From NCBI RefSeq assembly GCF_018449725.1, contig NZ_JAAVVC010000009.1, positions 1-64,000 of the forward strand: a stretch of DNA of 64,000 bases, read 5' to 3'. The notes below the pieces were generated by a model. The model did not search any database and was not told the DNA's origin. It was given only the letters and a program-made list of their open reading frames with translations. The DNA comes from Pseudomonas sp. dw_612. Its GTDB lineage: Bacteria; Pseudomonadota; Gammaproteobacteria; Pseudomonadales; Pseudomonadaceae. Position numbers and translations under genes: made by a program. This document shows, piece after piece, positions 7,674 through 15,818 of the stretch (its first letter is position 1; every line of letters begins with the position of its first letter).

Positions 7674-10634
7674 ATGGACGTACAGATCAAGCCGATTTCG
7701 GTCGGCACGCTATTGCTCCTGGTTTCTGCCATCCCCGCAGCGGCCCAGGCCCAGTACCTTGAAACCGGCAAACCCGGCGACGCCGCGAGTTGGCGTTCGG
7801 TCGAGTTTCAGCGCGATTGGGGCCTGGCGCGCATGCGGGCCGATCAAGCCTATGCCGCCGGCATCACCGGCCAAGGCGTGAAAATCGGTGAACTGGATTC
7901 CGGCTTCGATTCCGCCCACCCCGAGTTCGCCACCGAGCGTTATCACGGGGTCATGGCCAGCGGCAGCTACGTCGATGGCACGCCGTTCAACGTCAACGGC
8001 ACGCTCAACGCCAACAACGATTCCCACGGTACTCACGTCGCCGGCACCATCGGCGCCTCCCGCGATGGCATCGGCATGCACGGCGTGGCGTACAACGCGC
8101 AACTCTACGTGGCCAACACCAACAAGACCGACAGTTTCCTGTTCGGTCCCAATCCCGATCCGCAGTATTTCAAAGCGGCTTACAACGCCTTGGCGGATGC
8201 CGGTGTGCGCGCGATCAACAACAGCTGGGGCAGCCAGCCGCCGGATGTCAGCTACCGCACCCTCGATGATCTGCACGCGGCCTACGCTCAGCATTTCAAT
8301 AAAGGCACCTGGCTCGATGCGGCGGCCGATGTTTCATCCCGTCGTGGCGTGATCAATGTGTTCAGTGCCGGCAACAGCGGTTACCCCAACGCCAGCGTGC
8401 GTTCGGCGCTGCCGTATTTTCAGCCGGAGCTTGAAGGGCATTGGCTGGCGGTTTCGGGGCTGGATCAAGGCAATCTGCAAAAGTACAACCAGTGCGGGAT
8501 CGCCAAATATTGGTGCATTACCACCCCCGGCGCGAAGATCGACAGCACCATTCCCGATGGCGGCTACGCAATCAAGTCCGGTACCTCCATGTCCGCGCCG
8601 CACGCCACGGGCGCCCTGGCAATGGTGATGGAACGCTACCCGTACATGAACAACCAGCAAGCGTTGCAAGTGCTGCTGACCACCGCGACCCAGCTCGACG
8701 GCTCGATCACCGACGGGCCGAACGCCCAGGTCGGTTGGGGCGTCGCCAACCTGGATCGGGCGCTGCACGGGCCGGGGCAATTGCTTGGTGCGTTCGACGC
8801 TAATCTGGGGGCAGGGCAGAGCGATGTCTGGAGCAACGGCATCAGCGACAAGGCACTGATTCAGCGCCAAGTTGAAGACGCCGCCGAACACAGCGCCTGG
8901 CAACAGACGCTGCAAAACAAAGGCTGGCAAAACGGTCTGGCGGCCGGCGCCAGTCAACAGGATCAGACTGACTACGCCGTCGGCATGGCCCGGGATGCCG
9001 CGGCCGCCACCCGCGTCTACGAAGGCAGCCTGATCAAGTCCGGTGCCGGTCGCCTGATGCTCACCGGCGACAGCACCTATCGCGGACCGACCACGGTTAA
9101 CGGTGGTTTGCTGGCGGTCAACGGTTCGCTGACGTCAGCGGTGACCGTGAATGAGACCGGCACCTTGGGCGGCTCTGGACGTATCGGCGCATTGACCGCC
9201 AACTCGGGCGCGACCGTGGCTCCGGGCAATTCCATCGGTACTTTGCAGGTCAACGGTGACGTGACATTCGCACCGGGCTCGACCTACGCCGTGGAACTGT
9301 CACCCACCAGCAGCGACCGGATTGTCGCCGGCGGCACGGCTACGGTCAGCGGCGCCACGATCAGCCTGTCCCTGGAAAACAGTCCGACCTTGTTGACCAC
9401 CGCCCAGACGCAATCCTTGCTCGGCCATCAGTACAACATCCTGCAAGCGGCCGGCGGCATTCAGGGCCAGTTCGGCGCGGTGTTGCCCAACTACCTGTTT
9501 ATCGGCGGCACGCTCGATTATTCCGCCACCGGCATTGGCCTGGACATTGAGCGCAACGCCACGCGTTTTGCCAGCGTCGGTCAAACGCCGAACCAGCGCT
9601 CTGTGGCCAGTGCCGTGGAAGGGCTGGGCGCGGGGAACGCGGTGTACGAAAGCCTGCTGCTGTCGCCAACCGCGAGTTCAGCGCAACAGGCGTTTCAGCA
9701 GTTGTCAGGGGAAATCTACCCGACGCTGGGCTCAGTGCTGATCAACGACAGCCGTTACCTGCGCGATGCGGTGGGTGAGCGCCTCAATGACGCCAAGGGT
9801 TCCCAAAGCAACGGCTGGATCAAGGCACTCGGTGCCTGGGGCAAGACCGATGATCGCCATGACACGGCGGGCTACACCACCTCGATTGGCGGTCTGCTGG
9901 CGGGTGTCGATGGCACCGTGGATGAGCAAACTCGCATCGGCCTGGTAGCCGGTTACAGCGACAGCTCGGTGAACATGGGTTCGGGGACGCATTCCTCGGC
10001 ACAGGTCGACAGCTATCACTTGGGCGCGTATGCCGGCCACGAACTGGGTGCCTGGCGCCTGAGCGCGGGCGGTGCCTACAGCTGGCATCGCGCCGATGTC
10101 AAACGTGATCTGCAATACGGCGACGTCAGCGCCAAGCAGAAAGCCAAGGTCGATGCCGCCACGACGCAGGTGTTTGGCGAAGTGGCATATCGCTTGAAGC
10201 TGCAACCGTTGGCGCTGGAGCCGTTCGCCAACCTGGCCTACGTGCACCTCGACACCGAAGGTTTCACCGAGAAGGGCGACGCCGCCGCGCTGAAAAGCCG
10301 TGGCGACACTCGCGATGCGGTGCTCAGCACGTTGGGCCTGCGGGCGTTGAAAACCTTGAACCTGTCCGGTCAGCAGCAATTGGACTTGAGCGGCAGCCTC
10401 GGCTGGCAGCACAACCTCAGCAGCGTCGATTCCGAACAACACCTGGCGTTTGCCAGCGGCGGCACGGCGTTCGCGGTGGAAAGTTCGCCGCTGGTACGCG
10501 ATGCCGCGCTGGTCGGCGCCCATGCGAGCCTGGCCCTGAGCCGCGATATTCGCCTGAACCTCGATTACACCGGCCAACTGGCCAGCCGCGAGAAAAGCCA
10601 CGGCGTGGGGCTGAGCCTCAATTGGCAATTTTAA
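7674..10634 (+). CDS. Autotransporter subtilisin-like serine protease (first copy)
   Basis: Type V secreted serine protease, 986 residues. A signal peptide ends near PAAAQAQ. The peptidase S8 domain covers roughly residues 55-365 with catalytic D75 (GELDSGFD), H118 (SHGTHVAG) and S305 (GTSMSAPH). A passenger beta-helix follows, with a PATR-type repeat near residue 465 (KSGAGRLMLTGDSTYRG). A C-terminal autotransporter barrel of about 280 residues ends in the outer-membrane signature LNWQF. The ATG at 7674 is chosen because GAGAAG precedes it and the signal peptide starts there; an in-frame extension to 7569 would begin inside the repeat array. It resembles the PrtA/PspA proteins found beside aprDEF in P. 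fluorescens. Confidence 0.92.
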   Translation: MDVQIKPISVGTLLLLVSAIPAAAQAQYLETGKPGDAASWRSVEFQRDWGLARMRADQAYAAGITGQGVKIGELDSGFDSAHPEFATERYHGVMASGSYVDGTPFNVNGTLNANNDSHGTHVAGTIGASRDGIGMHGVAYNAQLYVANTNKTDSFLFGPNPDPQYFKAAYNALADAGVRAINNSWGSQPPDVSYRTLDDLHAAYAQHFNKGTWLDAAADVSSRRGVINVFSAGNSGYPNASVRSALPYFQPELEGHWLAVSGLDQGNLQKYNQCGIAKYWCITTPGAKIDSTIPDGGYAIKSGTSMSAPHATGALAMVMERYPYMNNQQALQVLLTTATQLDGSITDGPNAQVGWGVANLDRALHGPGQLLGAFDANLGAGQSDVWSNGISDKALIQRQVEDAAEHSAWQQTLQNKGWQNGLAAGASQQDQTDYAVGMARDAAAATRVYEGSLIKSGAGRLMLTGDSTYRGPTTVNGGLLAVNGSLTSAVTVNETGTLGGSGRIGALTANSGATVAPGNSIGTLQVNGDVTFAPGSTYAVELSPTSSDRIVAGGTATVSGATISLSLENSPTLLTTAQTQSLLGHQYNILQAAGGIQGQFGAVLPNYLFIGGTLDYSATGIGLDIERNATRFASVGQTPNQRSVASAVEGLGAGNAVYESLLLSPTASSAQQAFQQLSGEIYPTLGSVLINDSRYLRDAVGERLNDAKGSQSNGWIKALGAWGKTDDRHDTAGYTTSIGGLLAGVDGTVDEQTRIGLVAGYSDSSVNMGSGTHSSAQVDSYHLGAYAGHELGAWRLSAGGAYSWHRADVKRDLQYGDVSAKQKAKVDAATTQVFGEVAYRLKLQPLALEPFANLAYVHLDTEGFTEKGDAAALKSRGDTRDAVLSTLGLRALKTLNLSGQQQLDLSGSLGWQHNLSSVDSEQHLAFASGGTAFAVESSPLVRDAALVGAHASLALSRDIRLNLDYTGQLASREKSHGVGLSLNWQF

Positions 10635-10644
10635 TGCGATCCCC

Positions 10645-10859
10645 GTAGCAGCTGCCGAGGCACGAGGCTGCGCACGGCTCGTGTAGCAGCTGCCGAGGGA
10701 CGAGGCTGCGTTCGGCTGCGAAGCAGTCGTGAAATCAGGCGACACGGTGTTTCAGGAGGACCGCGTGCTCAGGTTTGACGACTGCTCCGCAGCCGAACGC
10801 AGCCTCGTACCTCGGCAGCTGCTACACGAGCCGAACGCAGCCCCTCGGCGGCTGCTACA
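10645..10859. repeat. Nested inverted-repeat element (REPIN-like, 143 bp core)
   Basis: GTAGCAGCTGCCGAGG-type ends occur in inverted orientation. An outer pair spans 10645-10859 and an inner pair 10683-10825 (143 bases). The inner element has the same length and organisation as a second copy at 22817-22959, including the central CGTGAAATCA and CTCAGGTTT. It fills most of the 294-base gap between the two autotransporter genes and may end transcription of the first. The remaining 10860-10928 holds a small CGCCTT/AAGGCG stem and the AAGGAAG ribosome binding site. Confidence 0.85.
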
Positions 10860-10928
10860 GGTCGCGGGATAAAAAGTGCGCCTTGAAGGCGTAGGGATTT
10901 TGGCAACACAACTAAGGAAGGTAGCTGG

Positions 10929-13900
10929 ATGACTGTTGTAAATAACAACAAATTTGTTTTAAAAACCCTCAGCCTTGCGGTGCTCTGCGCACTGGCCACG
11001 CTGGGTACCGCCCACGCCGCGCCTTACGTGGAAAACGGCAAACTCGGTGATCCCAACAGTTGGCGCAGCGCTGAATTCAACGCCGACTGGGGCGTGGGCG
11101 CGATCAATGCGCAGCAAGCCTACGCCGCCGGTTACACCGGCAAAGGCGTGAAGCTGGGGATCTTCGACCAGCCGGTCTACGCCCAACACCCGGAGTTTTC
11201 CGGGACCAACAAGGTGATCAACCTGGTCACCAGCGGCATCCGCGAATACACCGACCCGTACATCCCGGTCAAAGCCGGGGACGCGTTCCTTTACAACGGC
11301 GCGCCCTCGGTCGGCTCCGACGGCAAGCTCGGCGCCCACGGCACCCACGTTGGCGGGATTGCCGCCGGCAGCCGCGATGGCGGGCCGATGCACGGCGTGG
11401 CCTTCGGCGCGCAGATCATCAGCGCCGACAACGGCGACCCAGGCCCTGAAGACGGGATCATTCGCGGCAACGACGGCGCGGTCTACAAGGCCGGTTGGGA
11501 TGCCCTGATCGCCAGCGGGGCGCGGATCATCAACAACAGCTGGGGCATCGGCATCACCGATCGCTTCGACCTTGGCGGTCGCAACCCGGCGTTCCCGCAT
11601 TTCACCGTGCAAGACGCGCAGTTGCAGTTCAACGAGATTCAGCCCTTGCTCGGCACCAAACCGGGCGGTGCCTATGACGGCGCCATCGCCGCAGCGCGCA
11701 GCGGCATCGTCACGATCTTCGCCGCCGGCAACGACTACAACCTCAACAACCCGGATGCCATCGCCGGCCTGGCGTATTTCGTGCCGGACATCGCGCCGAA
11801 CTGGATCACCGTGGCGGCCTTGCAAAAGAACCCGGACCTGACCAGCGCCGACCTCTACAACATCAGCACCTTCTCGTCGCGCTGCGGCTACACCGCGAGT
11901 TACTGCGTGTCGGCGCCGGGCAGCAAGATCTTCAGCTCGATCATCACCGGTACTAGCGCCGACAACCTCGGCACCAGCTACGCCAACTACAACGGCACCT
12001 CGATGGCCGCTCCGCATGTGGCCGGTTCCATGGCGGTGTTGATGGAGCGCTTCCCGTACATGACCGGCGCCCAGGTCGCCAGCGTATTGCGCACCACCGC
12101 CACCGACCTCGGCGCCCCTGGCGTGGATGCGTTGTACGGCTGGGGCATGATCAACCTGGGCAAAGGCATCGACGGCCCGGCGATGTTCGTCACCGAGCAG
12201 GACATTCCCGAAGAATTCCGCATCCAGGGCGCCTACGGCTCCAGCCAGTTTGTCGCGGACCTGCCGGGCATCGGCGGCATCATCGACGCCGGCAAACCCA
12301 CCGAACGCGTGTGCAACGACGTGCACTGCGGGCTCGACACCTGGCGCAACGATATTTCCGGCCACGGCGGCCTGACCAAGCAGGGCATCGGCACCCTGGT
12401 GCTGACCGGTGCCAACACCTACACCGGCCCGACGCTGGTCAATCAAGGGCGTCTGGCGATCAACGGTTCGCTGGCCTCAGCCGTCACCGTCAACGACAGC
12501 GGCATCCTCGGCGGTAACGGGCGCATCGGCGCACTCACCGCGAAAAGCGGCGGCACCGTGGCGCCGGGCAATTCCATCGGCACCTTGCAAGTGGCCAGCG
12601 ACGTGGTCTTCGAGCCGGGCTCGACCTACGCCGTGGAACTGTCCCCAACCAGCAGCGACCAGATCATCGCGGGCGGCAAAGCTGTGATCGATGGCGCCAC
12701 CGTCAGCCTGTCCCTGGAAAACAGTCCGACCTTGCTGACCACCGCCGAGACGCAAACCTTGCTCGGCCATCAATACAACATCCTGCAAGCGGCGGGCGGT
12801 ATCCAGGGTCAATTCGGCGCGGTACTGCCGAACTACCTGTTTATCGGCGGCGCCCTGGATTACTCGGCCACCGGCATTCAACTGGCGGTGGAGCGCAACG
12901 CCACGTCCTTCAGCGCTATCGGCCAGACCCCGAACCAACGCGCCGTGGCCGCTGCCGCCGAACAATTGGGCGCGGGCAATGCGCTGTACGAAACCCTGCT
13001 GTTGGCACCGAACGCCGCCGTCGCCCAGCAAGCGTTCCAACAGTTGTCCGGCGAGATTCACCCGGCCATCGGCACGATGCTGATCAACGACAGCCGTTAC
13101 CTGCGTGACGCGGTCAGCGATCGTCTGCGTGAGCGGGATCTGTTCGACGCCGGCGCGCCGACCGACGACAACAGCAACCTGTGGGTCAAAGTCCTTGGCG
13201 CCTGGGGCAAGAGCGATGGCGGCAATGACAACGCCAGTGCCAACAGCTCCATCGGTGGTTTGCTGGTGGGTGGCGATGGCTTGATCGCTAAAGATACCCG
13301 TCTCGGTTTCGTCACCGGTTATAGCAACAGTTCGTTGAGCATGGGCGATGGCACGCATTCATCGGCCGACGTCGACAGCTACCACTTGGGTGCGTACCTG
13401 GGGCATGAAATCGATGCCCTGCGCCTGAGCGTCGGCGGTGCCTACAGCTGGCATCGCATCGATGCAAAACGTGACCTGCAATTTGCGGACGTCAGCGGCA
13501 AGCAGAAAACCAAGCACGATGCGAGCACCGCGCAGGTGTTCACCGAAGCGGCTTACCGTTTGGACCTGCAACCCCTGGCCCTGGAACCGTTCGCCAAACT
13601 GGCCTACGTACACTTGAACAGTGAGAGCTTCACCGAGAAGGGTGATGCCGCCGCGCTCAAGGGCGGTGAAGACAACCGCGACGCGGTGCTGTCGACCCTC
13701 GGTCTGCGGGCGAGCAAAGCCGTTGCGCTGTCCGGCCAGAAGAGCCTTGAACTGTCCGGCAGCCTCGGCTGGCAGCACAACCTGAGCAGTGTCGATACCG
13801 ATCAACACCTCGCGTTCGCCAATGGCGGCACCGGGTTCAACGTGCAGAGCGTATCGATGGATCGCAATGCCGCCGTGGTTGGTCTGCGTGCCGGGTTGGC

Positions 13901-14000
13901 CTTGAACAAAGCGACTCGTGTAAACCTGGATTACAACGGGCTGCTCGGCTCCAACGAGAAGGACCACGGTGTGGGCCTGACCCTGGACTGGCAGTTCTGA
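10929..14000 (+). CDS. Autotransporter subtilisin-like serine protease (second copy)
   Basis: Paralogue of the preceding gene, 1023 residues. A signal peptide ends at GTAHAA. The S8 catalytic residues are D80 (IFDQPVYA), H137 (GAHGTHVGG) and S358 (NGTSMAAPH). Compared with the first copy it has extra loops in the protease domain, for example around GDPGPEDGIIRGND. A PATR repeat (KQGIGTLVLTGANTYTG) and a C-terminal barrel ending LDWQF follow. The stalk and barrel are far more similar to the first copy than the protease domain is, suggesting duplication with later gene conversion. AAGGAAG lies upstream of the ATG. The lipase gene begins 23 bases after its stop. It corresponds to PrtB/PspB of P. 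fluorescens. Confidence 0.92.
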   Translation: MTVVNNNKFVLKTLSLAVLCALATLGTAHAAPYVENGKLGDPNSWRSAEFNADWGVGAINAQQAYAAGYTGKGVKLGIFDQPVYAQHPEFSGTNKVINLVTSGIREYTDPYIPVKAGDAFLYNGAPSVGSDGKLGAHGTHVGGIAAGSRDGGPMHGVAFGAQIISADNGDPGPEDGIIRGNDGAVYKAGWDALIASGARIINNSWGIGITDRFDLGGRNPAFPHFTVQDAQLQFNEIQPLLGTKPGGAYDGAIAAARSGIVTIFAAGNDYNLNNPDAIAGLAYFVPDIAPNWITVAALQKNPDLTSADLYNISTFSSRCGYTASYCVSAPGSKIFSSIITGTSADNLGTSYANYNGTSMAAPHVAGSMAVLMERFPYMTGAQVASVLRTTATDLGAPGVDALYGWGMINLGKGIDGPAMFVTEQDIPEEFRIQGAYGSSQFVADLPGIGGIIDAGKPTERVCNDVHCGLDTWRNDISGHGGLTKQGIGTLVLTGANTYTGPTLVNQGRLAINGSLASAVTVNDSGILGGNGRIGALTAKSGGTVAPGNSIGTLQVASDVVFEPGSTYAVELSPTSSDQIIAGGKAVIDGATVSLSLENSPTLLTTAETQTLLGHQYNILQAAGGIQGQFGAVLPNYLFIGGALDYSATGIQLAVERNATSFSAIGQTPNQRAVAAAAEQLGAGNALYETLLLAPNAAVAQQAFQQLSGEIHPAIGTMLINDSRYLRDAVSDRLRERDLFDAGAPTDDNSNLWVKVLGAWGKSDGGNDNASANSSIGGLLVGGDGLIAKDTRLGFVTGYSNSSLSMGDGTHSSADVDSYHLGAYLGHEIDALRLSVGGAYSWHRIDAKRDLQFADVSGKQKTKHDASTAQVFTEAAYRLDLQPLALEPFAKLAYVHLNSESFTEKGDAAALKGGEDNRDAVLSTLGLRASKAVALSGQKSLELSGSLGWQHNLSSVDTDQHLAFANGGTGFNVQSVSMDRNAAVVGLRAGLALNKATRVNLDYNGLLGSNEKDHGVGLTLDWQF

Positions 14001-14023
14001 TTTGACGCTAAGGAAGCCAACAC

Positions 14024-15718
14024 ATGGGACTGTTTGATTACAAAAATGCCGGCGGTGCCGCCGGCAAGGCGTTGTACAGCGATGCCATCGCCCTGACGCT
14101 TTACGCCTACACACCGACGGGCCAGCCATTGCCTGCCACCGGGTGGGCGCCGATTGGCGCCACGGCGCTGGGTTATCAAGGCAAGGTCAGTGCGCAAGGT
14201 TCGTTCTTTGGCGAGAAGGACGGCTTCACCAGCGCCGAAGCCGAAGTGCTCGGCAAGTACGACGCGGCGGGCAAGCTGATCGGCATCGGCGTGGCGTTTC
14301 GCGGCACCGGTGGCCTGGGCTACAGCGACACGTTCGGCGATATCAAGAACAACCTGCTGGCCGCCATCGGCCCGGTGGATTACGCGAAGAACTACGCGAA
14401 AAACGCCTTCGACACCTTGCTCAAGGACGTTGCCGCATTTGCCATGGCCCATGGTCTCAGTGCCAAGGACGTGTTGATCAGCGGGCACAGCCTCGGCGGG
14501 CTCGGGGTCAACAGTGTCGCGGAACTGAGCGGCGACAACTGGGGCGGCTTCTTCAAAGGCGCCAACTACGTGGCCTTCGCTTCGCCGACCCAAAGCGTCT
14601 CGACCAACGTGCTGAACATCGGCTACGAAAACGACCCGGTGTTCCGCGCGCTGGACGGCACCACGTTCAGCAGCGGCTCGGTGGGCAAGCACGATGGCTA
14701 TCAGGCGTCGGCGACCAACAACATCGTCAACTTCAATGACCATTACGCCTCCACCGCGCAGAACCTGGTGCCGTTCAGCATCCTCAATCCCATGAGCTGG
14801 TCGGCCCATGGTTCGCTGGGCTATGCCGACGGCTTGAACCGGGTCATCGATTCGAAGTTCTACGACCTCACCAGCAAGGACTCGACGCTGATCGTCTCCA
14901 ACCTGACGGTCGATTCCCGGGGCAAGACCTGGGTCGAGGACTTGGGCCGCAGTGGCGAGCCGCACACCGGCAGCACGTTCATTATCGGCACCGACAGCAA
15001 CGACTTGCTCAAGGGCGGCGCCGGTAATGACTTCATCGAGGGCCGGGACGGCAACGACCGCTTCCGCGATGACGGCGGCTACAACATCCTGCTGGGCGGC
15101 AAGGGCAGCAACACTTTCGAGCTGCAAAAGCCGTTGCAGAACTTCAGCTTTGCCAACGACGGCGACGGCACGCTGTATGTGCGCGACGCCTACGGCGGCA
15201 TCAGCCTGACCCGCGACATCGGCGCACTGGTGAGCAAGGAACCTGGCTCGTGGCTGGGCACCAAGGACGTCACCTACAACGTCACGGCCAATGGCTTGCT
15301 CAACGGCACTGAACTGACCCACTACAACCATTCGCTTAACGGCGACGCCTACGGCAACACCCTGGCGGCCACCGTCGATGGCGACTGGCTGTTCGGCAAT
15401 GCCGGCGATGACCTGCTGCGCAGCGACAAAAGCCACGTCACCTTCGTCGGTGGCGCGGGCAATGACGTGATGCATGCCAGTGGCGGCAACAACACCTTCC
15501 TGTTCAGCGGCGCGTTCGGTTTCGATGCGATCAATGGCTACCAGGGCGGCGACAAACTGGTGTTCATGGGCGTCCAGGGCGCAGGGCAGGGCTATGACTA
15601 CAAGCAACATGCGACCCAATCCGGGCATGACACGGTGCTGAAGATTGGCGATTTTGCCGTGACCCTGGTCGGTGTCGGACTGGATAACCTGTCGGCTTCA
15701 GGCATCACGTTCGCGTAA
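14024..15718 (+). CDS. RTX lipase, family I.3 (short form lacking the lid-1 segment)
   Basis: Secreted calcium-dependent lipase, 564 residues. The N-terminal MGLFDYKNA is the family I.3 start. The nucleophile is S156 in GHSLGG; the Asp and His of the triad are expected in NDPVF and NDHYAS-type segments or just after. RTX repeats run near residues 325-370 (GGAGNDFIEGRDGND) and again near residues 460-490. A C-terminal SASGITFA fits a type I export signal recognised by AprDEF. Relative to the 617-residue lipase next door it lacks about 50 residues near position 30, where the relatives carry a lid. AAGGAAG precedes the ATG. It is probably co-transcribed with the second autotransporter. Confidence 0.93.
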   Translation: MGLFDYKNAGGAAGKALYSDAIALTLYAYTPTGQPLPATGWAPIGATALGYQGKVSAQGSFFGEKDGFTSAEAEVLGKYDAAGKLIGIGVAFRGTGGLGYSDTFGDIKNNLLAAIGPVDYAKNYAKNAFDTLLKDVAAFAMAHGLSAKDVLISGHSLGGLGVNSVAELSGDNWGGFFKGANYVAFASPTQSVSTNVLNIGYENDPVFRALDGTTFSSGSVGKHDGYQASATNNIVNFNDHYASTAQNLVPFSILNPMSWSAHGSLGYADGLNRVIDSKFYDLTSKDSTLIVSNLTVDSRGKTWVEDLGRSGEPHTGSTFIIGTDSNDLLKGGAGNDFIEGRDGNDRFRDDGGYNILLGGKGSNTFELQKPLQNFSFANDGDGTLYVRDAYGGISLTRDIGALVSKEPGSWLGTKDVTYNVTANGLLNGTELTHYNHSLNGDAYGNTLAATVDGDWLFGNAGDDLLRSDKSHVTFVGGAGNDVMHASGGNNTFLFSGAFGFDAINGYQGGDKLVFMGVQGAGQGYDYKQHATQSGHDTVLKIGDFAVTLVGVGLDNLSASGITFA

Positions 15719-15744
15719 CACAAGCTGCATGCACTGAATGCTCC

Positions 15745-15770
15745 GGGGCGCCTCGTCAGTGAGGCGTCCT
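15745..15770 (+). promoter_or_regulatory. Stem-loop between the two lipases
   Basis: CGCCTC (15749-15754) pairs with GAGGCG (15761-15766) with flanking pairing. It lies in the 100-base gap between the lipase genes and is not followed by a strong T-run. It may attenuate read-through into the second lipase or mark an mRNA end; this is inference. Confidence 0.45.
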
Positions 15771-15818
15771 GGTTGTGAGCTATCTCTGACAATTCCAATA
15801 AAGAGAGAGGCAACTTCA

